From the NCBI GenBank assembly GCA_036383895.1, contig DASVNK010000018.1, forward strand, positions 51,716 through 115,715: a DNA stretch of 64,000 nucleotides, written 5' to 3'. Under the pieces are notes generated by a model. That model did no database searches and was not told the DNA's origin. It saw only the letters and a list, made by a program, of their open reading frames with translations. Made by a program: the position numbers and the translations under genes. This DNA is from DASVNK01 sp036383895. GTDB taxonomy: Bacteria; Verrucomicrobiota; Verrucomicrobiia; Limisphaerales; SXQI01. This document shows positions 43,954-53,013 of this stretch, piece by piece; position 1 is the stretch's first letter, and each line of letters starts with the position of its first letter.

Positions 43954-44117
43954 GGTTTAAAAGACAGAATAGAATAAGGCATGTGGTGAGATGGGCAATT
44001 CAGGAAGTTCCCTAAGGAGAAACCACTAGAGCGAATCGGGAACATCCTGAGGAGCCCCGTTAAAGTTGGCGGTGTTCTCGTTGACCTTCCTGTAAATTTC
44101 AGGAGACTGCTTGGCGC

Positions 44118-46034
44118 TTGAATCAGCGGGAGAAAACTACGGCATCTTCTAGGAATCCGTTCTGGCGCATGGGCCCTTATGCGACCGCTGTGATTGCTTC
44201 TGCGGTGGCCATTCTTATTCGATGGTTGTTCGATCCGGTCCTTGGCGCGACAGCAGTCTTCATAATGGTCTTCCCGGCGGTGGCGATTTCGGTTTGGCGA
44301 GGTGGGGCTCGCGCCGGGATTGTCGCTGCGTTGATTAGTGGCGTCGCATCGCTCTATTTGTTTCTGCCGCCGAAATATAGTTTTGCTCTGACGAGCCTCC
44401 AATCGGTCCTGACACTGGTCGCATTTTTGATCTCAAGCGCAGTGGTGATTGCGATTGGGCACCATCTGCAGCGTTCGACGGCGCGGAGTCGGAACGCCGA
44501 GCATTTGCTGCAAAGCATTATGGACGGACTTCCCGCGCTGGTTTCGTTAACGGACCGAAATCTTCGTTATTGCCTGGTGAACGAAGAGTATTCGCGATGG
44601 TTCGGGGTGACCGAACACGAGCTGCTCGGGAAATCGCTGGAAGAAGTTTTGGGGAAAGAGGCGTTCGCGAAAGTTAAACCACGGCTTGAGAAGGCACTCG
44701 CCGGTGAAATGGTTACGTTTCGGGATTACTTGCCATATGCGCATGGCGGCGCGAAGTGGGTGCAGATCACTTATCGGCCGCACCAGAATTCCATAGGGCA
44801 GATCGATGGCGTGATTGTGTTGGTGCAGAACATCTCCGAGCAAGCGCGGGCGGAGGAGTCGTTGGCGGAACGAGAGCGGGAATTTCGGGCCATGTTTGAA
44901 CTGAATGCGACCGGCAGCGCGGTGGTGGATGTGAGTACGGGCAAGTTCACGATGGTGAACGAGAAGTTTTGTGAGCTGACTGGCTACAGCCGCGAAGAAC
45001 TGCTGAACAAATCATTTTCTGACCTCACGCACGCGGATGATCAGGCAAGGGACCGGGAGGTGTATCGCGCAGCGTTACAGAGCCGGGCGAAGAATTGGGA
45101 CACGGAGAAGCGTTACGTGCGGAAAGACGGTGGCATTCGGTGGGTGGCGGTGCGTGGAACGATCATTCGCGACGCGAAGGGAATCGCGGAGCGAACGTTA
45201 GCCACGATCATGGATTTGACGGAGTGGAAGAAAGCTCAGGAACTGCTGCAATCGCAAGCGCAACATCTGGAAGAATTGGTAAAGGCGCGGACGGAACGAT
45301 TGCAGGAAGTGATTTTGGAATTGGAGAGTTTCTCGTACACGATTGCGCATGACTTGCGTGGGCCGCTGCGGGCGATGAGCGGGTTCGCCGATGCGCTCAA
45401 GGAAGATTACGGACCAGAACTGGACGAGACGGCGCGGGATTACATCCGACGGATCACCAGCGCGGCGGAGCGAATGGACCGGCTGATATGTGACGTGCTC
45501 GATTACAGCAAGATCACGCGCCACAGTTTTCAACCGGAGCAGGTGCCGCTGGATCCATTGATTGATGGAATCATGGAGAGTTACCCGGCAATCTCGAAGG
45601 GAAGCGCGGTGGTGGAAGTGGAGCGTCCGCTGCCAGCGGTGATGGGCACACAATCGCTCCTGGTGCAGTGCTTCTCCAACTTGATTGGGAATGCGGTGAA
45701 GTTTGTGCCTGCGGGCAAGACGCCGGAGGTGAACATCTGGGCCGAGCCGCGCGAGAACGGGAGAGTTCGGATTTGGGTAGAGGATAATGGAATCGGAATC
45801 GGGCGGCAGAATCACGAACGAATTTTCGGATTGTTTCAGCGGCTTAACAAAGATTTTGAGGGGACCGGGATCGGCCTGGCGATTGTCTGCCGTTCCGTTG
45901 AACGAATGGGAGGGTTGGTCGGGTTAGAATCGATCGAAGGGCAGGGAAGCAAGTTCTGGGTGGAGTTGAATGCGGCCGACAAAACGAACTGGCGCGAGCC
46001 CGTAGGAAACCTGGCATCAAGCACGAATGTTTAG
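44118..46034 (+). CDS. DUF4118-PAS-PAS sensor histidine kinase
   Basis: The 638-residue kinase has an N-terminal membrane region of about four helices that resembles DUF4118 of KdpD (VWRGGARAGIVAALISGVAS, LYLFLPPKYSFAL). Two PAS domains follow, at about 125-240 and 250-370. A HisKA box (LESFSYTIAHDLRGPLRAMS) and an HATPase domain (NLIGNAVKFVP, DNGIGI, GTGIGLAI) complete it. It is of the bacteriophytochrome-like HK class. The start is TTG at 44118 with AGGAG 12 bases upstream; ATG at 44169 is an alternative. It is flanked by two receiver genes, one divergent and one convergent. Confidence 0.9.
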   Translation: MNQREKTTASSRNPFWRMGPYATAVIASAVAILIRWLFDPVLGATAVFIMVFPAVAISVWRGGARAGIVAALISGVASLYLFLPPKYSFALTSLQSVLTLVAFLISSAVVIAIGHHLQRSTARSRNAEHLLQSIMDGLPALVSLTDRNLRYCLVNEEYSRWFGVTEHELLGKSLEEVLGKEAFAKVKPRLEKALAGEMVTFRDYLPYAHGGAKWVQITYRPHQNSIGQIDGVIVLVQNISEQARAEESLAEREREFRAMFELNATGSAVVDVSTGKFTMVNEKFCELTGYSREELLNKSFSDLTHADDQARDREVYRAALQSRAKNWDTEKRYVRKDGGIRWVAVRGTIIRDAKGIAERTLATIMDLTEWKKAQELLQSQAQHLEELVKARTERLQEVILELESFSYTIAHDLRGPLRAMSGFADALKEDYGPELDETARDYIRRITSAAERMDRLICDVLDYSKITRHSFQPEQVPLDPLIDGIMESYPAISKGSAVVEVERPLPAVMGTQSLLVQCFSNLIGNAVKFVPAGKTPEVNIWAEPRENGRVRIWVEDNGIGIGRQNHERIFGLFQRLNKDFEGTGIGLAIVCRSVERMGGLVGLESIEGQGSKFWVELNAADKTNWREPVGNLASSTNV

Positions 46035-46471
46035 GTGACGCGGATCGCACCCTGATGCGTGACCAGTTGAAGCGCGCGAAGTTCGTGGGCGAATTGGCGG
46101 AGGTCACCGTCTTTGAAAAAGAAACCATTGGCTCCAAGATTCATCGCCTCCTGAATAACAGTCGGGCGTGAGCGCTCGGCCAATAAGAACACGAGGGTTG
46201 AATCGAGGGGCGGCTGAAGCTGCTTCCAGCGGAGGAATTCGAGTGCCGCGCCGCGAACATCGAGATTGATGATCGCTACATTCGGCTCGGGCGCAAGTTG
46301 CCATTGCCTCTCTTCGGCGAAGTTTCGCACCTGTGTTTTCGCCTCAGAGAAATCGCGAATCGTGAAAATAGGATTACGAAGGCCAGAGCGGATTAAGTGA
46401 CTTTGGAGCTGGAGGGAACGATCGAAATCCTCGCCGAGTATAAAGAGCAGCGCGTTCGGAGTTAAAGCCAT
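46031..46471 (-). CDS. Divergent receiver-like protein, convergent with the kinase
   Basis: The 146-residue protein starting MALTPNALLFILGEDFDRSL has a receiver-like fold with an acidic ED, Asp in VAIINLDVRGAALEF and Lys in GFFFKDGDLRQFA. The usual Thr/Ser switch is Ala (VFLLAERS). It is a weakened member of the CheY family, perhaps a phosphate sink or non-canonical partner. I chose ATG at 46471; the frame continues 15 codons further without receiver features. Its stop overlaps the kinase stop by three bases on the opposite strand. Confidence 0.7.
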   Translation of the reverse strand: MALTPNALLFILGEDFDRSLQLQSHLIRSGLRNPIFTIRDFSEAKTQVRNFAEERQWQLAPEPNVAIINLDVRGAALEFLRWKQLQPPLDSTLVFLLAERSRPTVIQEAMNLGANGFFFKDGDLRQFAHELRALQLVTHQGAIRVT

Positions 46472-46604
46472 ACCTGTTCGCTGCGGATTGTGCTGGGTTG
46501 AATTACCCAGGCGCAATGGTTTTGCGGGTTATAGCCCTGAAATCGTGGTTTCCATTAGGCAGGTTAGGTGCCTAACCATGAACTTACACCCAAATTAAGG
46601 AGGG

Positions 46605-48275
46605 TTATTTCCACGGCTCTGGAACGGCAGCGCCGTCCTTGCGAGGATCAGAGGAGCCGAAGTTTACGCGCGTGCGGAAGTCACGCATCACCGCCTGGCC
46701 GCCGCCAACATCGGTTGCGTAAGGGTCGAGAATTTCGACTTTGTGGCCGCGTTTTTCGAGGTCTGCAATTACCTCGGGTGCGACGCGTGATTCCAATTTT
46801 ACGTCGCAACCCGGAAAGGTGAGCTTGGTCATGCGCGGGCTTTCCATTGCGCTTTGGATGTTTAGGTTGAAGTCGACGATTTTGGAAACGAACTGCGCGT
46901 GTGCTTGTGATTGGTTCCAGCCACCCATGATGCCGAAGGCGATGCGCACGTCGTCTTTCTCCATGAGCGCGGGGATAATGGTGTGAAGTGGACGTTTGCG
47001 GCCGGCGATTAGGTTCGGGTGACCTTCCTCCAACGTGAACAGTCCGCCGCGATTGTGGAGCGCGAAGCCACAGCCTGGGGGAACGATGCCGGTGCCGAAC
47101 GCGTGGAAATTGCTCTGGATGAAAGAAACCATGTTGCCGTCCTTGTCCACGACGCAGAGGTAGGTCGTGTCGGTGCCGCCATCGAACTTCGGAGTGGATT
47201 GCGGAGAGCAGTTGGCTTCCTTTGAGATGAGTTCGGCTCGTTTCGCGGCGTAATTTTTATCGAGCATGGCGCGCACAGGTGTTTTCGCGAAGGCGGGATC
47301 CGCGACGTGTTGGATCATGTCGGCGTAGGCGAGTTTCTTTGCTTCGATCATGAGGTGAAGCGCGTCGGCGGAATTGTCCCGATATTCGTTCATGGGGAAG
47401 CGTTCCATGATGTTGAGCATGGCGAGTGCGGCGATGCCCTGGCCGGGCGGAGGAATTTCGTAGACGCGCCAACCACGGTAGGTGGTGGAGATGGGGTCCA
47501 CCCAGAGGCTTTTGAATTTACTGAAATCTTCGCGGTTGAATGGAGCGCCGACCGATTGCAGGTGCTTCACCATTCGGTCAGTGATGGAACCATCGTAAAA
47601 TGCCTTCGCGCCGTTCTTCGCGATTTGACGGTAACTCCAGGCCAGGTCTGGGTTGCGGAAGATTTCACCGATTTGCGGCGGGTTGTCGTTGTGGAGGAAA
47701 GTTCGTGAGGCGTTTCTGTCCGCGCGCAATTTGGCGAGGACGTTTGTGTTGGTCCAATAATCGTAAACCCATTCGGTGACTGGAAAACCTTCTTCGGCGA
47801 GTTGAATGGCGGGTTTGAGGACGGCGCGGAGTTTGAGATTTCCGAAGCGTTTCAGCAGTTGCTCCCAGCCGTGGACTGTGCCCGGAATAGTGACGGAATA
47901 GATGCCGCTGATCGGCATGTTGGTAAATCCCTTCGCGCGCATGAAAGCGGCATCCAGTTTCTCGGGAGACCAGCCGTTTGCGGAGAGACCGTAAACGTTC
48001 TGCGACTTCGCTTCGTAAACGAGGCAGAACATGTCGCCACCAATGCCGCACATGCCCGGAGAGACGACGCCCATCACTGCGTTCGCGGCGACGGCGGCAT
48101 CGGCGGCGTTACCGCCATCGGCGAGAATTTGCGCGGCGGCCTGGGAGGCTAACACTTGTTCAGTGGCGACGATGCCGGTCTTTGAAATGACAAGGGAACG
48201 ACCTTGAATGCGCGGCTCCGCAGCTTGCATCGTGAATAAAGATACCGCCGAAACAAAAATGGCGAACCGGGTCAT
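46605..48275 (-). CDS. ggt: Gamma-glutamyltransferase
   Basis: The ~556-residue exported Ntn-hydrolase has a signal peptide (MTRFAIFVSAVSLFTMQAAE), ATEQVLASQAAAQILADGGN, the large-subunit motif MCGIGGDMF, and the autoprocessing site in GGTDTTYLCVVDKDGNMVS, where Thr becomes the N-terminal nucleophile. The residue after the two Thr is Tyr where E. coli has His. IMGGWNQSQAHAQF and GGGQAVMRD are family features. It acts on glutathione and other gamma-glutamyl compounds in the periplasm. A strong GGAGG lies only one base before ATG 48275, unusually close; the frame also opens with TTG at 48320. Confidence 0.92.
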   Translation of the reverse strand: MTRFAIFVSAVSLFTMQAAEPRIQGRSLVISKTGIVATEQVLASQAAAQILADGGNAADAAVAANAVMGVVSPGMCGIGGDMFCLVYEAKSQNVYGLSANGWSPEKLDAAFMRAKGFTNMPISGIYSVTIPGTVHGWEQLLKRFGNLKLRAVLKPAIQLAEEGFPVTEWVYDYWTNTNVLAKLRADRNASRTFLHNDNPPQIGEIFRNPDLAWSYRQIAKNGAKAFYDGSITDRMVKHLQSVGAPFNREDFSKFKSLWVDPISTTYRGWRVYEIPPPGQGIAALAMLNIMERFPMNEYRDNSADALHLMIEAKKLAYADMIQHVADPAFAKTPVRAMLDKNYAAKRAELISKEANCSPQSTPKFDGGTDTTYLCVVDKDGNMVSFIQSNFHAFGTGIVPPGCGFALHNRGGLFTLEEGHPNLIAGRKRPLHTIIPALMEKDDVRIAFGIMGGWNQSQAHAQFVSKIVDFNLNIQSAMESPRMTKLTFPGCDVKLESRVAPEVIADLEKRGHKVEILDPYATDVGGGQAVMRDFRTRVNFGSSDPRKDGAAVPEPWK

Positions 48276-48338
48276 ACCTCCGTTGTAAACAAGAGGACAG
48301 AATCGTGCGATACCAAACAATCGATTGAGATTTGGGCG

Positions 48339-49577
48339 TTAACTTTGGAGCGCGCGCTCGCGTTCCAGGAGGGTTGGATGCGAGTAGTAGAAGCCGCTGT
48401 AGAGGGGGTGCGGGGTCAGGTTGCTGAGGTTTTTCTCGTTTAGTTTGCGGAGGGCACCAATGAGGGAATCGCGATCGTTCATCGTTTTCGCGGCATAAGC
48501 GTCGGCTTCGTATTCGAATCTGCGGCTGAGCAAATTGGAGAGCGGGGTGAACCAGAAGGTGACGACACCGCTTAGGAATGAGAAGAGCAGGAGCGCGGGA
48601 ACGATGCTGCCGGGCTCGAAACCGAACGCGCGGTAGAACCATGGTTGGTTGGCGAGCTGGGCAATGACAAAGAAGGCGATGAGCAAACCGAGCGCGGAGC
48701 CGACCAGCATCTTTGGAATGTGTTTCTTTTTGTAGTGGCCGATCTCGTGCGCGAGGACTGCTTCGAGTTCTATTTCGGCGAGTTGGTTGATGAGGGTGTC
48801 GAAGAGGACGATTTTGCGGAACTTGCCGAAGCCGGTAAAAAAGGCGTTTGAATGGCGCGATCGTTTGCTGCCGTCCATGACCTGGATGGTTTTCGAATGG
48901 AAACCGGTGCGTTCGCCGAGGCGCAGGAGGCGGTCGCGCAACGGACCTTCGGGGAGCGGCGTGAACTTGTTGAAGAGGGGCATGATAATGATAGGCGCGA
49001 GGACGACCATCAGGAGTTGGAAGCTGAGGACGGCGGCCCACGCCCAGAGCCACCAGAGCGAGCCCATCCAGTCGACCAGCTTGAGGATGAGCAGCAGCAA
49101 AGGGTAGCCAAGCAGGAGCGACAGAACCGATCCTTTTATACGGTCCATCCACCAGGTCTTTTGGTTGGTGGTGTTGAAACCGAATCGATCTTCGAGGCGG
49201 AATTGTTCGATCCAGTCCCAGGGCAGAGACGGGATAGAGATGAGCGCTCCAATGGCAAAGAGGTAAGCGGCCTCAGAGAGAATTCCCGTGCCGAACTTGG
49301 CAATGAACCAATCGTAAAACGCAGGAAGAAAGCCACTTAGCAGCACAACGCCGAGGACAACTGCATCGAAAATGAGCTGTTTTCGGCCGAAGTTGTTCTT
49401 GGCCAAGGTATAACCTACCGCCTTGGTGTAGGTAGCCAAATCCATGGTGCTTTGGAAGGCGGCGGGAATTTGCCCGGAGTGTTTGCGCACCTCCTTCGCG
49501 TTGAGGTGTTCTAAGTATAATTGCGCGAGGAGTTTAGCCCCGAGCAGAGTGATTACGATGGCGGCGGCAGATACCAC
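48339..49577 (-). CDS. M48 family (Ste24-type) membrane metallopeptidase
   Basis: The 412-residue protein has about seven helices and the zinc motif HEIGH at 277-281, with the downstream zinc ligand in RRFEYEADAYAA. The N-terminal extension and segments (WDWIEQFRLEDRFGFNTTNQ, PLFNKFTPLPEGPLRDRL, HSNAFFTGFGKFRKIVLFDT) match the Ste24/CAAX-prenyl-protease-1 branch of M48, which is longer than HtpX. Bacterial members take part in membrane protein quality control. It precedes ggt by 63 bp on the same strand and is divergent from the HtrA-type gene. Confidence 0.93.
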   Translation of the reverse strand: MVSAAAIVITLLGAKLLAQLYLEHLNAKEVRKHSGQIPAAFQSTMDLATYTKAVGYTLAKNNFGRKQLIFDAVVLGVVLLSGFLPAFYDWFIAKFGTGILSEAAYLFAIGALISIPSLPWDWIEQFRLEDRFGFNTTNQKTWWMDRIKGSVLSLLLGYPLLLLILKLVDWMGSLWWLWAWAAVLSFQLLMVVLAPIIIMPLFNKFTPLPEGPLRDRLLRLGERTGFHSKTIQVMDGSKRSRHSNAFFTGFGKFRKIVLFDTLINQLAEIELEAVLAHEIGHYKKKHIPKMLVGSALGLLIAFFVIAQLANQPWFYRAFGFEPGSIVPALLLFSFLSGVVTFWFTPLSNLLSRRFEYEADAYAAKTMNDRDSLIGALRKLNEKNLSNLTPHPLYSGFYYSHPTLLERERALQS

Positions 49578-49688
49578 AAAAACTTCCTACCCGCACTCAG
49601 GGTATTGACTTAAATGATGTCAAGGTACAACTTAGACGCAATGCGGAGGGAGTGAAGTTCCCCGTTCTCCCCGCTTCTCGAAAGGTCG

Positions 49689-50756
49689 GTGTTCGTGATT
49701 ACCCTTTCTGACTTCGGCAGTCTTTCTGCCGTCGACCCGCTCTTCGTTTCTGCAAACGAAGCGCTGCCGTCCCCTCATGTACAAACGCCGCCAAACAGCT
49801 CGGCGAACGACGCTGGGTTGCTGGACGCTTACTCGGCGGCGGTTACGAGCGCAGCGGAGCACGTCAGTCCCTCGGTATTGCAGATTATAACGCACAAGCG
49901 GGTCGGTTCAAATTCCACGGTGCCGAAGCCGAGCGGGAGTGGATCGGGTTTCCTGATCAGCCAGGATGGTCTCGTGCTGACGAACAGCCACGTGGTGCAT
50001 GGGGCGGACAAGATTGAAGTCGTGCTGGCTGATGGCCGGCGACCGGACGTCACGTTAATCGGCGAAGACCCGGATACGGACATCGCTGTCTTGAGAGTGT
50101 ACGCGCCGAACCTGAAGCCGGTGACGCTCGCGAACAGTGCTGATTTGAAGGTTGGCCAGGTAGCGATCGCTATTGGGAATCCTTACGGATTCTCATATTC
50201 CGTGACGGCGGGCGTGGTAAGTGCCTTGGGTCGTTCGCTGCGTTCCACTTCGGGAAGGATGATTGATAGTGTCATCCAGACGGATGCCGCATTAAATCCC
50301 GGAAATTCTGGGGGTCCGCTGTTGAATTCGCGCGGAGAGGTGATAGGGGTGAATACGGCAGTTATCCTTCCCGCACAAGGCATCTGTTTTGCTATAGGGA
50401 TAGATACGGTCAAGCATGTCGCCGGGTTGTTAATCCGCGACGGGAAAGTGCGGCGTAGCTGGGTAGGCATTGCGGGCCAGACAGTTCCGATCCATCGGCG
50501 GATCGTGCGGTTCTACCAATTACCGGTGGAATCAGCGGTGTTGGTGGTTGGGGTGGAACCGAATAGCCCGGCTGCCGAGGCAGGTTTGGTCGAGGGTGAC
50601 TTGATCTATGAGTTTAACGGCCGGCCAGTGAGCAGCCTGGATGAGATGCACCGGATGCTCCTGGGCGAGGTGATTGGCCAGAAGGTGGTATTGCGGGTGA
50701 TTCGGCGGACTGAAACGCTGGCGTTAACGGTAACGCCGACGGAGTTCGCTGGTTAA
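49689..50756 (+). CDS. HtrA/DegP-type serine protease with one PDZ domain
   Basis: The 355-residue protein has a trypsin-like domain at about 55-250 with the His101 (LTNSHVVHG), Asp131 (DPDTDIAVL) and Ser207 (NPGNSGGPLL) triad intact, then one PDZ domain at about 265-350 (VEPNSPAAEAGLVEGDLIYE). Family members degrade misfolded envelope proteins and usually carry a signal peptide or anchor. The N-terminus here (MFVITLSDFGSLSAVDPLFV) is not a clear signal. GTG at 49689 is the only start that keeps the full frame; a cytoplasmic location or a misread start are both possible. Confidence 0.92.
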   Translation: MFVITLSDFGSLSAVDPLFVSANEALPSPHVQTPPNSSANDAGLLDAYSAAVTSAAEHVSPSVLQIITHKRVGSNSTVPKPSGSGSGFLISQDGLVLTNSHVVHGADKIEVVLADGRRPDVTLIGEDPDTDIAVLRVYAPNLKPVTLANSADLKVGQVAIAIGNPYGFSYSVTAGVVSALGRSLRSTSGRMIDSVIQTDAALNPGNSGGPLLNSRGEVIGVNTAVILPAQGICFAIGIDTVKHVAGLLIRDGKVRRSWVGIAGQTVPIHRRIVRFYQLPVESAVLVVGVEPNSPAAEAGLVEGDLIYEFNGRPVSSLDEMHRMLLGEVIGQKVVLRVIRRTETLALTVTPTEFAG

Positions 50757-50816
50757 TCTCACCGCACACGTGAACATTTTTGAGAGGAAACGCGTCGTAA
50801 CTATGTCAGTAATGTT

Positions 50817-50837
50817 ACCGAGCGGTAAACTCTCGGT
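50817..50837 (+). promoter_or_regulatory. Hairpin in the leader of the sigma factor gene
   Basis: ACCGAG (50817-50822) and CTCGGT (50832-50837) form a 6-bp stem with a 9-nt loop that ends 12 bases before the ATG of the sigma factor gene. AGAGAG, the likely ribosome site, lies directly after it. The position could influence translation initiation. This is inference from position only. Confidence 0.35.
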
Positions 50838-50849
50838 TAGAGAGAAAAT

Positions 50850-52115
50850 ATGAAACTGAAACTGAAGAAAGCGCCAGTTGTTCGCAAAGCCCTTAAGGTG
50901 AAGGTGGGGGTGAAGCGCACGAGTGTGACGAAAGCTCCTCCGGCCAAGCTCAGCTTGATCAAGGCGCGGGTCGTAGCCGTGCGTGGAGCGAAGAAGCCGT
51001 CCCTGCCGGGCAAAGGCGCTGTTCTGGTCGCACTTAAGAAGAAGGAGCGGGCTGCCGAAGTAGCTAAGCTGGAGTTAAAGAAAATCGCTGTGACTGCATC
51101 GGCCAAAACGCCTGTGACTGGTTCCAAGGACATTGCCGCGTCCGAAACGACGGCGATGCCCGCCGGGAACATCGTGCAGTTGCCGGAGAACTTCGATCCT
51201 GAAAATGAAGAGCCGACGCAAGAGGCGCTTCAAAAAGAGGAAGCCGAAGTGAAGCCGGTGACGGTCGAAGAGATCCGCCAGGCTTATGATGGCGATACCG
51301 CTTACCAGCTTTACCTGCGTGAGATCGGGCAGACTGCATTGCTGACGATCGAAGAAGAGAACGAGCTCGCCGCCCGCATCAAGAAGGGCGACAAGGCCGC
51401 TCGCGAACGCATGATCAAAGCGAATCTTCGCCTGGTGGTGAAGATCGCGCGTGATTATGAAGGGTACGGCGTGCCGCTGCTCGACTTGATCAGCGAAGGC
51501 AACATCGGCCTGATGAAAGGCGTGGAGCGATTCGACCCGACCAAGGGCGCGAAGCTCTCGACTTACAGCGCATGGTGGATCAAGCAGGCGATCAAGCGCG
51601 CGCTGGCGAACCAGGGTAAAACGATCCGTTTGCCGGTGCACGTGGTGGACAAGCTGTTCCACATTCGCCGTGCGGAGGCTCGTTTGCAGGAAGCATTCGG
51701 TCGCGAAGCGACTGATGAAGAGATCGCAGGCGAACTGGACACGACTCCGGATAAGATTCGCGAGCTGCGGACGGCTTCGCAGCGTCCTGCTTCGTTGGAA
51801 GCGCCGCTCGGTTACGACAGCGACAACCGCGTGGCGGACGTCGTGGCGGATGACAACGCTGAGGATCCTTACGTGGAACTCGAAGGCAAGGCGAACACCG
51901 CCATGCTGCGCGAGGTGATGAAGGATCTCGATCCGCGCGAAGTGACGATCCTGCGTTATCGGTTCGGTCTGGATGGCGATGACGAGAAGACGCTCGAAGA
52001 AGTAGGCCGCAAGTTCGGTCTCACCCGCGAACGTATCCGCCAGATCCAGGAGATCGCGCTTAAAAAGCTCCGCAAGAAAATCGAGAAGATGGAGCAACAA
52101 CGCCAAGCTGCTTAA
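50850..52115 (+). CDS. rpoD: Principal-type RNA polymerase sigma-70 factor with basic N-terminus
   Basis: The 421-residue protein has sigma-70 region 1.2 (DTAYQLYLREIGQTALLTIE), region 2 (NLRLVVKIARDYEGYGVPLL; STYSAWWIKQAIKRALANQG), region 3, and region 4 (TLEEVGRKFGLTRERIRQIQ). It therefore recognises -35/-10 promoters with core RNA polymerase. The first ~80 residues are about one third Lys/Arg (MKLKLKKAPVVRKALKVKVG), where E. coli RpoD has the acidic region 1.1. Whether this is the housekeeping sigma or a close paralog cannot be settled from the window. A strong intrinsic terminator follows. Confidence 0.9.
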   Translation: MKLKLKKAPVVRKALKVKVGVKRTSVTKAPPAKLSLIKARVVAVRGAKKPSLPGKGAVLVALKKKERAAEVAKLELKKIAVTASAKTPVTGSKDIAASETTAMPAGNIVQLPENFDPENEEPTQEALQKEEAEVKPVTVEEIRQAYDGDTAYQLYLREIGQTALLTIEEENELAARIKKGDKAARERMIKANLRLVVKIARDYEGYGVPLLDLISEGNIGLMKGVERFDPTKGAKLSTYSAWWIKQAIKRALANQGKTIRLPVHVVDKLFHIRRAEARLQEAFGREATDEEIAGELDTTPDKIRELRTASQRPASLEAPLGYDSDNRVADVVADDNAEDPYVELEGKANTAMLREVMKDLDPREVTILRYRFGLDGDDEKTLEEVGRKFGLTRERIRQIQEIALKKLRKKIEKMEQQRQAA

Positions 52116-52136
52116 GCAGGCCTGAGAGAAAATTGC

Positions 52137-52163
52137 AAAGGCGCACGAAAGTGCGCCTTTTTA
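52137..52163 (+). terminator. Rho-independent terminator after rpoD
   Basis: AAAGGCGCAC (52137-52146) pairs with GTGCGCCTTT (52151-52160) around a GAAA tetraloop, followed by further Ts. The 10-bp stem, GNRA loop and T-run make a textbook intrinsic terminator 21 bases after the sigma factor stop. It is almost symmetrical, so it could also act weakly on the other strand. Confidence 0.93.
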
Positions 52164-52269
52164 GCTTCCAACGCTGATGCTGACATAAGATTCGAGCGCC
52201 GCACTGCTCGAGATTAAAGGAGCGGCTAACGCGCTCCAGAAGTTTGAACCTGATGCGCACCTGCGGACA

Positions 52270-53013
52270 CTATTTCTTCAGCAGCGCTTTAAAATACTCG
52301 CGATTCATGAGTGCGATAAAATCCAGGCTGATTTCTTTGGGGCAAACCGCTTCACAGGAGGCCGTGACAGTGCAGTTCCCAAAACCTTCCGCATCCATTT
52401 GCCGAACCATGTTCAGCACGCGGTTTTCGCGCTCAACTTTCCCCTGCGGAAGCATCGCAAGGTGCGAAACTTTCGCGGAAACGAACAGCATTGCAGAAGC
52501 ATTTTTGCAAGCGGCCACGCAGGCTCCGCACCCGATGCACGCCGCCGCGTCCATCGCTACCTCCTGATCGTCCTTGGGGATCGGAATCGCATTCCCATCC
52601 GGCGTGCCTCCGGTTGAGACTGAAACGTAACCGCCGGACGCGATGATGCGGTCGAAAGAGGCGCGATTAACGACCAAATCCTTGATGATGGGGAAAGCCT
52701 TCGCGCGCCACGGTTCGATCGTGATCGTGTCACCGTCATTGAAATGGCGCATGTGCAACTGGCAAGTCGCAGTGCCTCGATGTCCCCCGTGCGGAATGCC
52801 ATTGATGACCAGCGAACACATCCCGCAAATGCCCTCGCGGCAATCCGAATCAAATGCGATCGGCTCCTCCCCCTTCTCCAGCAGCCCCTCGTTCACCACG
52901 TCGAGCATCTCGAGGAACGACATGTCCGGAATAATGTTCTTCGCGTGGTAGGTCGCGAACTCGCCCGGGGTCGAACCGTTCTTTTGCCGCCAAACTTTGA
53001 GCGTGAGATTCAT
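52270..53013 (-). CDS. sdhB: Succinate dehydrogenase/fumarate reductase iron-sulfur subunit
   Basis: The 247-residue protein carries the 2Fe-2S ligands in DSDCREGICGMCSLVINGIP and a more distal Cys, plus the 4Fe-4S/3Fe-4S ligands CIGCGACVAACKNAS and CEAVCPKEISLD. It transfers electrons between the flavoprotein SdhA and the membrane quinone site. It is the last gene of sdhC-sdhA-sdhB and its start overlaps the sdhA stop by one base. It belongs to the form with a single cytochrome b subunit seen in Bacteroidota and Verrucomicrobiota. Confidence 0.95.
   Translation of the reverse strand: MNLTLKVWRQKNGSTPGEFATYHAKNIIPDMSFLEMLDVVNEGLLEKGEEPIAFDSDCREGICGMCSLVINGIPHGGHRGTATCQLHMRHFNDGDTITIEPWRAKAFPIIKDLVVNRASFDRIIASGGYVSVSTGGTPDGNAIPIPKDDQEVAMDAAACIGCGACVAACKNASAMLFVSAKVSHLAMLPQGKVERENRVLNMVRQMDAEGFGNCTVTASCEAVCPKEISLDFIALMNREYFKALLKK

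Noticed and set aside
49606..49640. TTGAC-GTCAA palindrome and TTGACT as a promoter for the HtrA gene
   Set aside because: No -10 hexamer at a suitable distance could be found; the palindrome is short and may be chance.
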